Shown here one piece after another: positions 53,272 to 62,511 of a stretch of DNA of 64,000 nt. The stretch's first letter is position 1; every line of letters begins with the position of its first letter. This stretch comes from Algoriphagus ratkowskyi. Its GTDB lineage: Bacteria; Bacteroidota; Bacteroidia; Cytophagales; Cyclobacteriaceae. The notes below the pieces were generated by a model that was not told where the DNA came from, did no database searches, and saw only the letters and a program-made list of their open reading frames with translations. Location of the stretch: positions 1 through 64,000 of the forward strand of contig NZ_MSSV01000001.1 of the NCBI RefSeq assembly GCF_002150505.1, written 5' to 3'. The position numbers and the translations under genes are program-made.

Positions 53272-54303
53272 TTAATTTTCTTTGTTGATCGATGAATTCC
53301 GTATGATCAACTCAGGTTTAAGAATAGTTTTTTTCGGGATGATGCTTCCTTGATCCTTTTGGTTAAGGATTTCAAAAAAGGTTTCTGCAGTTATTTGCCC
53401 CATCGGAATACTTTTTTGATCCACGGTAGTTAATGTTGGCTCTGTGAAAGATGTAAATGGCTCGTTTCCAAAACCTACCAACTTTACATCTTGAGGAATA
53501 TTTAAGCCATTCTCTTTTAACACCTGCATCGCTCCCATGACGGAATAATCTGAGGAAGAAAATACAGCATCAAACTCAATTTTCCTATCTAAAGTCTCCT
53601 GCATGATTCTTCTTCCATCTTCAAGCTGCATGTCACTAAAAAGTATCAATTCAGGATCTACGCCGATTCCATGTTTAAGTAAAGCATCCTCATAGCCTCT
53701 TTTGCGATCTTTATAGATGTTGATGTTTTGAGCACTTGTGAAATGTAAGATTCGTCTGCAGCCTTCAGTTATCAAGTGTTCAGTTGCTTGAAATGCGCCG
53801 TAATAATCATCAATGACTACCTGGCTGACATCCAAATCATTAGTCACTCGATCAAAAAGCACTAATGGAATTCCTTTTGAAATTATTTTCTTGAAATGAT
53901 CGACGTTTTTTGTCGTCTTTCCCAGAGATGCAATTATGCCGTCCACCTGCACATTTAGCAAGGCTTCTATGGTTTGCTTCTCCTTTTCGAAGTCATCGTA
54001 AGATTGCGAAATCACCACTTTGTAGTTTAGCGAATTGGCAAATTCTTCAATTCCTCTGATAACTGAGGAAAAGAAATTTCTATTTGCTGTAGGAACTACT
54101 ACTCCGATTAGCTTGCTTCTGCCGCTTCTAAGCGCTGCGGCAATATTGTTAGGCTGGTAGTTTAGGTCTTTTGCAGCTTTCAGTACTCTTTTCTTCGTAG
54201 CATCAGAGATTCTTGGATTGTCGTTCAATGCTCTCGATACGGTGGAAGCAGTTACCTTGAGTTTTTCAGCGATGTCATGAATGGTGGCTTTCCCGTTTCT
54301 CAT
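53272..54303 (-). CDS. LacI-family transcriptional regulator
   Basis: A 343-aa LacI/GalR repressor: helix-turn-helix at residues 7-27 (T-I-H-D-I-A-E-K-L-K-V-T-A-S-T-V-S-R-A-L), hinge helix with A-A-A-L-R near residue 57, then a periplasmic-binding-like effector domain with I-G-V-V-V-P-T-A near residue 67 and the D-G-I-I-A-S-L near residue 124. It is inside the uronate cluster and the obvious candidate to bind the palindromes at 56175, 56356 and 62328. Effector likely a uronate or keto-deoxygluconate; inference. Confidence 0.93.
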   Translation of the reverse strand: MRNGKATIHDIAEKLKVTASTVSRALNDNPRISDATKKRVLKAAKDLNYQPNNIAAALRSGRSKLIGVVVPTANRNFFSSVIRGIEEFANSLNYKVVISQSYDDFEKEKQTIEALLNVQVDGIIASLGKTTKNVDHFKKIISKGIPLVLFDRVTNDLDVSQVVIDDYYGAFQATEHLITEGCRRILHFTSAQNINIYKDRKRGYEDALLKHGIGVDPELILFSDMQLEDGRRIMQETLDRKIEFDAVFSSSDYSVMGAMQVLKENGLNIPQDVKLVGFGNEPFTSFTEPTLTTVDQKSIPMGQITAETFFEILNQKDQGSIIPKKTILKPELIIRNSSINKEN

Positions 54304-54351
54304 TGCCTTGTTTAGTGTAGGAGAAAAATGATTGTTTAAAATCGAAGATAA

Positions 54352-55137
54352 CTATTCACCCGCGGGTTTACCTAGTGTGGCGAGGATTCCCCCGTCAACA
54401 TAGATTATTTGTCCGTTGACGAAATCGCTAGCGGAACTGGCTAAAAAGACTACTGCCCCTCCAAGATCGTCGGGGTTTCCCCAGCGACCAGCAGGAGTTC
54501 TATTTAGTATAAAGTCATTGAAAGGATGACCGTCCACACGGATCGGAGCGGTCTGCTCGGTGGCAAAATACCCAGGTCCTATGCCATTTACCTGAATGTT
54601 ATACTTCGCCCATTCGGTCGCGAGATTTCTTGTCAGCATTTTCAAACCACCTTTAGCTGCTGCATAGGCACTTACTGTATCGCGGCCAAGTTCGCTCATC
54701 ATGGAGCATATGTTGATAATTTTTCCTTGTCCATTTTTTACCATGGTTTTGGCTACTCGCTGAGATACTATGAATGGTGACACAAGGTCAATGTCTATCA
54801 CTTTTCTGAAATCTTCCGGATCCATTTCTAAAGCTGGCACCCGCTGGATCATTCCAGCGTTATTAACCAGAATGGTTATGTCCCCTATTTCTGCTTCGAT
54901 TTTAGAGATTGCCTTATCTACAGCTATGGCATCGCTGACGTCGAATAAATAAGAATGCACTGAGATTCCCTCGGAAGCATAATCTTTGATTGCGGCCTCC
55001 ATTTTGGATGGCGTGTGTCCATTGATGACTAAGGTTGCGCCTTGATGTGCAAGTGCTTTGGTCATAGCCATACCTAAGCCATGTGTTGCTCCTGTGACTA
55101 GCGCGATTTTTCCTTTAAGGTCAAAATTAGGTTTCAT
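54352..55137 (-). CDS. kduD: 2-dehydro-3-deoxy-D-gluconate 5-dehydrogenase / gluconate 5-dehydrogenase
   Basis: A 261-aa SDR enzyme: T-G-A-T-H-G-L-G near residue 16 (NAD site), N-N-A-G-M near residue 91, catalytic Tyr and Lys in S-A-Y-A-A-A-K near residue 158, and C-terminal G-Q-I-I-Y-V-D-G-G. It should reduce 5-keto-4-deoxyuronate-derived 2,5-diketo-3-deoxygluconate to 2-keto-3-deoxygluconate after KduI; gluconate 5-dehydrogenases look the same, so the name rests on its KduI neighbour. Confidence 0.9.
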   Translation of the reverse strand: MKPNFDLKGKIALVTGATHGLGMAMTKALAHQGATLVINGHTPSKMEAAIKDYASEGISVHSYLFDVSDAIAVDKAISKIEAEIGDITILVNNAGMIQRVPALEMDPEDFRKVIDIDLVSPFIVSQRVAKTMVKNGQGKIINICSMMSELGRDTVSAYAAAKGGLKMLTRNLATEWAKYNIQVNGIGPGYFATEQTAPIRVDGHPFNDFILNRTPAGRWGNPDDLGGAVVFLASSASDFVNGQIIYVDGGILATLGKPAGE

Positions 55138-55325
55138 GGATTTAACAAGTTTTTATAACAACAAAAGAAGCAGCTTTAAGGTGTGACTATGTCTTGATAG
55201 TTGTAAATGTAGAAGCATTATTTTTTTATTAAACTTCTAATTAATGTCGCTTAGGTCTTCAGTCTTCTAACCTTTTACTCAAAGAAAACAATGCAATTTG
55301 CATCCTTGAGGATAATCGGATTTAG

Positions 55326-56165
55326 TTATTTCAATTCAGAAGGCTTCACCATGTCCATGTCTCCATAATCCATGTTTTCACCAGCCATTCCCCAGATAAA
55401 AGTGTAATTGGAAGTGCCTGCTCCACTATGGATTGACCAGACGGGGGAAATTACAGCTTGATGATTTTTCAGCCAAATATGTCGAGTCTCGTCAGGAGCG
55501 CCCATAAAATGGGAAACCACATTTTCTTCTTTCAGATCAAAATAGAAATAAGCTTCCATTCTTCTATCGTGCACATGTGCTGGCATTGTATTCCAAACGG
55601 AGCCAGGTTTTAGCTCGGTCATTCCCATCTGTAATTGGCAGGTTTTTACAACGGAGTTAACAAGGAGCTTGTAGATCGTTCTATGATTTGAGTTTTCCAA
55701 TGAACCAAGCGTGACCGTTTCTGCATCGGCTTGTGTGATTTTGCGTGTTGGGTAGGAGCAATGAGCAGGGGCAGAATTGAAATAGAGTAAAGTCCGACCA
55801 TCAGAAGCAGGATGAAATACTACATTTTGAACACCCTTACCGATATAAAGCGCCTCTTTTCGACCCAAGCTTATTGATTCTCCATCCACTTCTATAATGC
55901 AGCTTTCGCCAACATTGATAATTCCTATTTCGCGTCGTTCTAAGAAGTAAGGTGATTTCAATTGATCGATAGTCTCCAGTTGCACAGGTTTATCAACTGG
56001 GTGTATTCCGCCTACGATCAGGCGATCTTCCATTGTATAGACACCAGTGATTTGATTTGGAACAAAAATATCTTCCAGAAGGTACTTTTCTCGAATTTCA
56101 TCGGTGTTATAAATGCTGAAATCTTCTGGATGTGAAGAATACCGTGTTTGTATAGAAATGCTCAT
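55326..56165 (-). CDS. kduI: 4-deoxy-L-threo-5-hexosulose-uronate ketol-isomerase
   Basis: A 279-aa KduI cupin enzyme isomerising 5-keto-4-deoxyuronate, a product of unsaturated oligogalacturonide or alginate breakdown. Conserved zinc-site residues are in the M-P-A-H-V-H-D-R-R-M-E-A-Y-F-Y-F segment near residue 197 and the W-S-I-H-S-G-A-G-T-S-N-Y-T-F-I-W-G segment near residue 245. Length is the family usual. A LacI-type operator-like site lies 10 nt before its start. Upstream of kduD by 188 nt, which holds the 13-bp palindrome ATGCAATTTGCAT at 55291-55303. Confidence 0.95.
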   Translation of the reverse strand: MSISIQTRYSSHPEDFSIYNTDEIREKYLLEDIFVPNQITGVYTMEDRLIVGGIHPVDKPVQLETIDQLKSPYFLERREIGIINVGESCIIEVDGESISLGRKEALYIGKGVQNVVFHPASDGRTLLYFNSAPAHCSYPTRKITQADAETVTLGSLENSNHRTIYKLLVNSVVKTCQLQMGMTELKPGSVWNTMPAHVHDRRMEAYFYFDLKEENVVSHFMGAPDETRHIWLKNHQAVISPVWSIHSGAGTSNYTFIWGMAGENMDYGDMDMVKPSELK

Positions 56166-56174
56166 AATAGTTTG

Positions 56175-56190
56175 TGTAATCGGTTGCGCA
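56175..56190. promoter_or_regulatory. LacI-type operator-like site before kduI
   Basis: TGTAATCGGTTGCGCA fits the LacI-family consensus TGnAAnCGnTTnC at all defined positions. It is 10 nt upstream of the kduI start, in the kduI / Gfo divergent region. Confidence 0.5.
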
Positions 56191-56355
56191 ATATATGGGA
56201 TAATATATAGATAAAGAAAGAATTACGGATTTCATTGAAGGTTAACAATCAGCTTCGTTTTTGACTTTCAGGTAATTTAGAATCACTCAAATCAATGCTT
56301 TATTATGAATATTTTTTCGTTTCAATTTCTAATTTGTTATTAATCTGATTATCTA

Positions 56356-56369
56356 TGCAATCGATTGTT
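56356..56369. promoter_or_regulatory. LacI-type operator-like site before the Gfo/Idh gene
   Basis: TGCAATCGATTGTT contains the perfect palindrome CAATCGATTG with the central CG typical of LacI-family sites, 42 nt before the divergent oxidoreductase start. Confidence 0.5.
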
Positions 56370-56410
56370 TCATAAATTCTTTTAAACTTCTAACATAAAC
56401 CACAAAATCT

Positions 56411-57811
56411 ATGGATAATAAGTTTTCACGCCGCTCTTTTCTCTATGCCATTAGTATGCTGGGAGCAGGCGCGGCCATGCCGATTCCTGCTAATGCCTTT
56501 GGTAATAAGGAAAAACTTAGAGTTGTACTGGTCGGCACTGGTGTACGTGGTATTTCCTTTTGGGGCAAACGCCTTGTAGAACAATACCCTGACTTACTCG
56601 AATTTGTAGGGCTGAGCGATATCAACCCTGGCAGACTGGATTTTGCCAAAACATATATGGGAGTTTCTTGTCCTGTATTCATAGATTTTGATCAGATGAT
56701 TTCTGAGACTAAACCTGACCTGATTATCGTCACCACGAAGGATTCCAATCACCACGAATTTATCATCAAAGGTCTGAATGCAAATATTGATGTTCTCACA
56801 GAAAAACCTTTAACGATTGATGAAACTAAAGCGCAGGCGATAATTGACGCAGAGAAAAAATCTGATAAAAATCTTATTGTTGGCTTTAACTACCGTTGGA
56901 GTCCATATATAACCAAAATTAAAGAGCTATTGAACAATGGTGAGATCGGAGAGATTACATCCGTAGATTTTAATTGGTATCTCAACAATCATCACGGTGC
57001 TTCATATTTCAGGAGATGGCATGGATTGATGGACAGCGGCGGATCTTTATGGGTGCACAAAGCAACGCATCACTTTGATTTGTTGAACTGGTTGCTGGAT
57101 TCAGATCCTGTGGAGGTTTTTGCCTATGGGGATCTAGAGCATTACGGAAGTAATGGGCCTTTTAGAGATACAAATTGTCGTCCATGCGCACACAAAGCAG
57201 ATTGCGCTTACTATTGGGACATCACCAAAAGTAAGCATGACATGGACCTATATGTGGCGAATGAACAGCATGATGGATATCTTAGGGATGGATGTGTGTA
57301 TCGCCCGGAAATTGATATTTATGATAAAATGTCGGCCCAAATCAAATATGCCAACAACGCAGTGGTAAATTATTCTCTGACTACTTATTCGCCGTATGAG
57401 GGCTGGAAAATTGCTTTTAATGGTATGAAAGGTCGTATCGAAGCCTGGCTTGACATTCCTTTCATGAATAATGAAAGTATGAGTCAGGAGGAACTTCATG
57501 CAGCAGAAATGAACCAGAATTCTAATGAAGATATGATGTTTGAGCCTTTGGTACTTCATAAAAATTGGGAAGACTACAAGATCATTCAAGTGTCCAGCGA
57601 AAGAAGCGGCCACGGCGGGGGAGATAAGCGATTACATGATAAAATCTTTATAAATCCTGATGCAGCAGATCCGCTAAAGCATTCTGCAGGACTTCGAGAT
57701 GGAGTTATGTCGGTACTTATTGGAGTCGCAGCGAGGAAAAGCATTACCTCCAATCAGCCTGTCAAAATCGCTGATCTCACTAGCATTAAGCCCACCGCGA
57801 ACAGGACTTAA
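56411..57811 (+). CDS. Tat-exported Gfo/Idh/MocA family oxidoreductase
   Basis: A 466-aa oxidoreductase with a twin-arginine signal (S-R-R-S-F at residues 6-10) and a Rossmann domain starting L-R-V-V-L-V-G-T-G-V-R-G near residue 36; E-K-P-L near residue 135 carries the catalytic Lys. It holds a cysteine cluster C-R-P-C-A-H-K-A-D-C near residue 256, usual in this periplasmic subgroup. It probably acts on a sugar or uronic acid in the periplasm. First gene of the plus-strand part of the uronate locus. Confidence 0.87.
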   Translation: MDNKFSRRSFLYAISMLGAGAAMPIPANAFGNKEKLRVVLVGTGVRGISFWGKRLVEQYPDLLEFVGLSDINPGRLDFAKTYMGVSCPVFIDFDQMISETKPDLIIVTTKDSNHHEFIIKGLNANIDVLTEKPLTIDETKAQAIIDAEKKSDKNLIVGFNYRWSPYITKIKELLNNGEIGEITSVDFNWYLNNHHGASYFRRWHGLMDSGGSLWVHKATHHFDLLNWLLDSDPVEVFAYGDLEHYGSNGPFRDTNCRPCAHKADCAYYWDITKSKHDMDLYVANEQHDGYLRDGCVYRPEIDIYDKMSAQIKYANNAVVNYSLTTYSPYEGWKIAFNGMKGRIEAWLDIPFMNNESMSQEELHAAEMNQNSNEDMMFEPLVLHKNWEDYKIIQVSSERSGHGGGDKRLHDKIFINPDAADPLKHSAGLRDGVMSVLIGVAARKSITSNQPVKIADLTSIKPTANRT

Positions 57812-57989
57812 TCTTCTTTTTTAGGTAAATCAAACAGCGGAGCTACAAACATGTCTCCGCTGTTTGCGTTTATTTGCCACTACATTTCCATATATCATTG
57901 CAATTTTGGATTGACATGAAGTTGTGCTCCGCTCTAATAAAATTAATTTAGCCAAATAGGATCTGAATAGAAAATAGAAAAACTATACA

Positions 57990-58373
57990 ATGAAATTTGA
58001 ACATTTTGCGCTTAATGTAAACGATGCTTCAGCAGCCTCACTCTGGTACGAGGAGAATCTTGGTTTGAAAGTAGTCAAGAAAATGACTGAGTCGCCATTC
58101 ATGACTTTCTTGGCTGATGATAGCGGTACAGTGATGCTGGAGATTTACACCAATCCAAAAGGCGAAACCTTAGATTTTGATGCGCTACATCCACTTGCGG
58201 TTCATTTAGCTTTAGTGTCTGAAGATCCTACTGCGGATCGAGATCGATTAGTTGAGGCTGGAGCTCGAGTGATTACTGATGATGTTTTGCCTGATGGTTC
58301 TCAACTGGTAATGCTAAAAGATCCTTGGGGAGTAGCCTTACAACTTTGCAGAAGAGCAACACCAATGATTTAA
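57990..58373 (+). CDS. VOC-family (glyoxalase-like) protein
   Basis: A 127-aa protein of the vicinal-oxygen-chelate superfamily: two beta-alpha-beta modules with H-F-A-L-N-V near residue 5, V-M-L-E-I-Y near residue 48, V-H-L-A-L-V near residue 71 and D-P-W-G-V-A-L-Q-L near residue 111. Metal ligands His5, Glu50, His72 and a late Gln are consistent. Function is open (lyase, isomerase or resistance). It lies between the Tat oxidoreductase and the YiaK-like gene with gaps of 178 and 63 nt. Confidence 0.8.
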   Translation: MKFEHFALNVNDASAASLWYEENLGLKVVKKMTESPFMTFLADDSGTVMLEIYTNPKGETLDFDALHPLAVHLALVSEDPTADRDRLVEAGARVITDDVLPDGSQLVMLKDPWGVALQLCRRATPMI

Positions 58374-58436
58374 TTATCTCAATTTTAGTAGCAGAGCTTT
58401 TATAGTAGGCTTGAAACAAGTTATTATTGGAAACCC

Positions 58437-59450
58437 ATGAACGATATTCTTATCCCATTTGAGGAGTTAGCAAAGGCACTTGAAAATATTCTATTAAAAA
58501 GAGGCTTCACAGCAAAACGGGCACAGCGCTGTGCTCATCTTTTCGCAAAAGCTGACCTTGATGGCGTGCGATCGCATGGGGCAAATCGCTTTTTACTTTT
58601 TCTGGATTTCATCAAAAAAGGCTTGGTTGACCCTGCTAAGGAACCAATCGCATTAAGCCAGCTTGCCATGTTTGAGCGCTGGGATGGTCAGTCTGGAGTT
58701 GGAAATCTAAATGCTGACTTTGCTATGAACCGAGCGATTAATCTTTCTAGGGAGTATGGAATTAGCTGCGTCACTTTACAGAACACAAATCACTGGATGC
58801 GCGGTGGAAATTTTGGATGGCAAGCTGTAGAAGAAGGTTGCATCGGAATTTGTTTCACGAATACGATTCCTAATATGCCGGCTTGGGGAGGAAGTGAACC
58901 TAAAATTGGAAATAACCCGCTCGTCATAGCGATACCAAGAGCAAATGGACCAGTAGTTTTGGATATGGCTTTTACCCAGTTTGCCTATGGAAAACTGAGT
59001 ATCGCCAAAGCTAAAGGTGAGCAGATGCCGTATGAAGCAGGATTTGATACTGATGGCAACCTGACTAAAGATCCGGGAGCTGTAATCGATAATCTCTTAG
59101 GCCTACCGATTGGATTGTGGAAAGGCTCAGGTTTGAGCATGGTTTTGGACTTACTCGCAGCGGTACTTTCGGGAGGAAATGCTTCATTTGAAGTTGGAAA
59201 ATCTGGTCACGAAAGTGCTGTTTCACAGGTATTCCTCTGCTTTGACCCGAAGAAGCTTGAACTCACAGATTGGATAGAAACCAAATCAGATGCCTTGATA
59301 GAAGACTTAAAAAGCTCAGCGACATTTATGGACAAATCAGTTAGATATCCGGGCGAAAATACCTTAGCAACACGAAATGTAAATCTTAAAACTGGGGTGC
59401 CGATCTCAGAGAAACTTTGGGCGGAATTACAAAATGAATTGGACTCATGA
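58437..59450 (+). CDS. yiaK: YiaK-like 2,3-diketo-L-gulonate reductase (Ldh/Mdh type 2)
   Basis: A 337-aa member of the Ldh family oxidoreductases. It matches E. coli YiaK in style: S-H-G-A-N-R-F near residue 42, N-H-W-M-R-G-G-N-F-G-W-Q-A near residue 116, I-G-N-N-P-L-V-I-A near residue 157 and W-K-G-S-G-L-S-M-V-L-D near residue 227. YiaK reduces 2,3-diketo-L-gulonate to 3-keto-L-gulonate; here a related uronate or keto acid is likely. In E. coli YiaK is next to the YiaMNO TRAP transporter, and here a TRAP operon follows. It overlaps the next gene by 4 nt. Confidence 0.85.
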   Translation: MNDILIPFEELAKALENILLKRGFTAKRAQRCAHLFAKADLDGVRSHGANRFLLFLDFIKKGLVDPAKEPIALSQLAMFERWDGQSGVGNLNADFAMNRAINLSREYGISCVTLQNTNHWMRGGNFGWQAVEEGCIGICFTNTIPNMPAWGGSEPKIGNNPLVIAIPRANGPVVLDMAFTQFAYGKLSIAKAKGEQMPYEAGFDTDGNLTKDPGAVIDNLLGLPIGLWKGSGLSMVLDLLAAVLSGGNASFEVGKSGHESAVSQVFLCFDPKKLELTDWIETKSDALIEDLKSSATFMDKSVRYPGENTLATRNVNLKTGVPISEKLWAELQNELDS

Positions 59451-60487
59451 CAAAACTTAAAATAGGAATAGTAGGGACTGGCGCTATCACTGGCAAACAT
59501 GCCGATGCAATAGCTGAAATAGAAAATGCCGAATTGGTCGCACTTTGTAGCAGTTCATCGGAAAGAGCGCAAGCAGCAAAGGAGAAATTTGGAATTGATA
59601 CTTACTCGGATATCTCTGCTTTTTTGACCCATCCCGAACTCGATATAGTGTGCATTTGCACTGCAAGTGGGCATCATATGGAAGCTGGATTATTGGCTGC
59701 CAAAGCAGGTAAGCATTTGTTGATCGAAAAACCTATTGAGATCAACCTTGGTAGAGCTGATCAGCTGATAGAAGCGTGTGAAAAATATGGTGTAAGGTTA
59801 GGGGTAATATTTCAAAATAGGTTTTCAGCTGACTACTTGAAGCTTAAAGCGGCGGTTCAAGAAGGAAGGTTTGGTAAGCTTCTCATGGGGAACGCACATG
59901 TGAATTGGTATAGAGCTCCGGAATATTACAGCGGCAGTCCATGGAAAGGCACCTTGGAAGGCGACGGTGGAGGAGCATTTATGAATCAAGGCATTCACAC
60001 AGTTGACCTTTTACTGGACATTATGGGCGATGTGAAATCGGTTTTTGCAAAGGTAAAAACAGCACTTCATCCTATTGAAGGTGAGGATCTGGGCACTGCC
60101 TTGGTGACTTTTGAGAATAAGGCCTTGGGAAATATTACTGCTTCTACAGCGCTATATCCGGGCTTACCTGAGCGCTTAGAGATTTTTGGGAAATGTGGAT
60201 CTGCCGTTTTGGAAGCTGGGAAAATAGTGCAATGGAGTATTCTAGGAGAGGAGCCAGAGCCGATCATTGCTGATTCCAATACTGGTTCAGGTGCCGCTGA
60301 CCCGATGGCAATTGGTCATGGATTACATCGAGCACAGTGGGAGCATTATTTGAAGGCGGTAGAGAATAATGAGCCCTTGTTGGTAGAAGGAAATATGGCT
60401 CGAAAATCAGTTGAGCTGATCCGAGCCATCTATAAATCTTCAGAACTTGAGAAGGAAGTTGAGTTGCCTTTTGTAGATTATACTTAA
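59447..60487 (+). CDS. Gfo/Idh/MocA family oxidoreductase
   Basis: A 346-aa NAD(P)-dependent cytoplasmic oxidoreductase. Rossmann start I-G-I-V-G-T-G-A-I near residue 6, E-K-P-I near residue 95, and the C-terminal domain with N-Q-G-I-H-T-V-D-L-L-L near residue 182. Overlaps the YiaK-like stop by 4 nt (ATGA), so both are translationally coupled. It is convergent to uxaA with a 4-nt overlap. Probably oxidises or epimerises a sugar acid. Confidence 0.9.
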   Translation: MTKLKIGIVGTGAITGKHADAIAEIENAELVALCSSSSERAQAAKEKFGIDTYSDISAFLTHPELDIVCICTASGHHMEAGLLAAKAGKHLLIEKPIEINLGRADQLIEACEKYGVRLGVIFQNRFSADYLKLKAAVQEGRFGKLLMGNAHVNWYRAPEYYSGSPWKGTLEGDGGGAFMNQGIHTVDLLLDIMGDVKSVFAKVKTALHPIEGEDLGTALVTFENKALGNITASTALYPGLPERLEIFGKCGSAVLEAGKIVQWSILGEEPEPIIADSNTGSGAADPMAIGHGLHRAQWEHYLKAVENNEPLLVEGNMARKSVELIRAIYKSSELEKEVELPFVDYT

Positions 60488-62130
60488 AGCGAAACTCCTC
60501 TTTTCCATGGAATAAAGTCATCCTGGCCTAGTATCATAGCTTTGGATTTCTCTTCACCGCTTGCCACCTTAATTACTTTCTCTAGAATCTCTTCACCCAT
60601 CTGCTGGATATTCTTCTCTCCTGAGATCACAAAGCCTGTGTTGATATCAATGATATCAGGCATGCGCTCAGCTAATTTGTGATTAGAGGAAATTTTAATC
60701 ACAGGAGTAATCGGATTTCCGGTAGGCGTACCAAGACCCGTGGTGAAGAGAATCATATTTGCTCCAGCTCCGGCCATGGCCGTGGTGCTTTCCACGTCAT
60801 TTCCGGGAGTACAAAGCAAAGTCAATCCTGGAGTGTTGACATATTCGCCATAGTCGAGCACATCAGTCACGGGAGAAGTCCCCCCTTTTTTTGCAGCGCC
60901 AGAGGACTTCATTGCATCTGTGATTAGCCCATCTTTTATGTTTCCTGGACTTGGGTTCATATCAAAACCAGACCCTGCAGCTTCAGCAGCGGCGGCATAT
61001 AGACGCATCAATGTTGAAAAGCGCTCAGCTTTTTCATCAGAAACGCAGCGGTTTATAAGTTCTTGCTCTACACCACATAACTCAGGGAATTCAGACAAAA
61101 TTGCTGTTCCGCCCAAGGCTACGACCAAATCGGCCGCGTAACCCACAGCTGGATTTGCAGAGATTCCAGAGAAGCCATCTGAACCGCCACATTCTAAGCC
61201 GACTACCAGTTTGCTCAGAGGGGCAGACTCTCTTGATTGCGTATTGGCTTCAGCCATACCGATAAAAGTTTCTTTGATAGCTCTGCTGAGTAATTTTTGC
61301 TCAGTTCCTTCTACTTGCTGCTCCAGTATGATCAATGGCTTATTGAAATTCGGGTTGATTAAGCGCAATTTTTCTTCCATATAAGAAGATTGTGCGTTTT
61401 GGCAGCCCAAGCTCAATATAGTAGCACCAGCCACATTCGGATTATTAATGTAACCTGCGATGAGAGCGCAAAGTGCCTGAGAATCTGTTCTAGTGCCTCC
61501 ACATCCTAAATGATGATTTAAGAATTTGATTCCATCTATATTCTCAAAAAGTTTTTCTTCCGTTGTTTCTACCATAGTTTCTACAGAAACAGAGTCGAAA
61601 GCACGGGTCTGACCAGACTTATACAGATTTGCCATTTCCCGTACCATTTTCTTGAATGGATTTGGCTTACCAAAACCTAGTTCTTCGAGAAATGCATCCT
61701 TGATGATGTCCACATTTCTATTTTCGCAGAAAACCATAGGGATTACCAACCAATAATTTCCCGTTCCCACCTGACCATCAGGACGGTGAAAGCCCATGAA
61801 CGTCCTGTCTTTGAATTTGCTGATGTCCGGTGCATCCCATTGATAATCACCCGTCTTTTCGCCAAAATCTTCAGCCTCATGAATTACATTTTGAGTGCTG
61901 AGCACAGCTCCCGAAGGAATAATAGAAAGTGCTTTACCTACGATCCCTCCATACATAAATACCTGATCGCCTTTTTTCAGTTCATTGATAGCAAATTTAT
62001 GTTTTGCGGGGATACTTTCTTTGAGCGTGATAATTATTCCTTTGTGGTCAAAAGTCTCACCTGCTGAAAGGTCTTGTAAAGCAACTAGTACATTGTCTGT
62101 CGAGTGAATCTGTAGGGTTTTATGGTTCAT
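60484..62130 (-). CDS. uxaA: altronate dehydratase
   Basis: A 548-aa UxaA of the SAF-domain / D-galactarate-altronate dehydratase family, turning D-altronate into 2-keto-3-deoxygluconate. The N-terminal SAF domain (about residues 1-95) is followed by the long C-terminal domain with G-Y-I-N-N-P-N-V-A-G-A near residue 243, L-E-C-G-G-S-D-G-F-S-G near residue 330 and L-T-L-L-C-T-P-G-N-D-V near residue 438. ATG 62130 was chosen over a longer frame from 62187. It is the partner of uxaB, 8.6 kb away on the same strand. Confidence 0.95.
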   Translation of the reverse strand: MNHKTLQIHSTDNVLVALQDLSAGETFDHKGIIITLKESIPAKHKFAINELKKGDQVFMYGGIVGKALSIIPSGAVLSTQNVIHEAEDFGEKTGDYQWDAPDISKFKDRTFMGFHRPDGQVGTGNYWLVIPMVFCENRNVDIIKDAFLEELGFGKPNPFKKMVREMANLYKSGQTRAFDSVSVETMVETTEEKLFENIDGIKFLNHHLGCGGTRTDSQALCALIAGYINNPNVAGATILSLGCQNAQSSYMEEKLRLINPNFNKPLIILEQQVEGTEQKLLSRAIKETFIGMAEANTQSRESAPLSKLVVGLECGGSDGFSGISANPAVGYAADLVVALGGTAILSEFPELCGVEQELINRCVSDEKAERFSTLMRLYAAAAEAAGSGFDMNPSPGNIKDGLITDAMKSSGAAKKGGTSPVTDVLDYGEYVNTPGLTLLCTPGNDVESTTAMAGAGANMILFTTGLGTPTGNPITPVIKISSNHKLAERMPDIIDINTGFVISGEKNIQQMGEEILEKVIKVASGEEKSKAMILGQDDFIPWKRGVSL

Positions 62131-62511
62131 TGGAAAAGGTTTATAGTCGGTGCAATCAGTTAGATGAAGGTTTGAGATTGAATGCAATAACGAAAATCGT
62201 TGGTTGATTTGAAACTATTGCAGAGTGGAACAAAGCCGAATTTGAGATTTTTGGAAAGTTTAGGATTTAAAATTAGGCTTTTTGTCCTAATTCTTTTCAT
62301 TATCTAATTAGCTTTCTTGTCATATAACTAAATCGATTCCGTAAATCGACACGAACTATGAGTTCAGAAACAGCTATACTTGTGTAGTATGTTTTATTTT
62401 CAATAAACCCATGAGATTGAGTATGAAGAAAAACCTAAGCAATTGGAATGTCCCGATGACTATCGGAATAACCTACGAGATCCCATCTGAAAATTGAAAA
62501 AGAATAAACAG
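62131..62511. other. 381-bp divergent regulatory region of uxaA and TRAP genes
   Basis: Carries the control sequences between uxaA and the TRAP substrate-binding gene. Two operator-like sites: a weak TGCAATCAGTTAGA at 62151-62164 and CTAAATCGATTCCG at 62328-62341 (listed separately). An AACGA / TCGTT palindrome with a 3-nt centre lies near 62192. A TCCCGATGACTATCGGA repeat is at 62451-62467. No gene seen. Confidence 0.5.
62328..62341. promoter_or_regulatory. LacI-type operator-like site before the TRAP operon
   Basis: CTAAATCGATTCCG shares the AATCGATT core with 56356-56369; 171 nt upstream of the substrate-binding gene start. Confidence 0.4.

Noticed and set aside
55291-55303. ATGCAATTTGCAT palindrome between kduI and kduD as an operator
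   Set aside because: It is a perfect palindrome but lacks the central CG of the other sites and is far from the kduD start; it may be chance.
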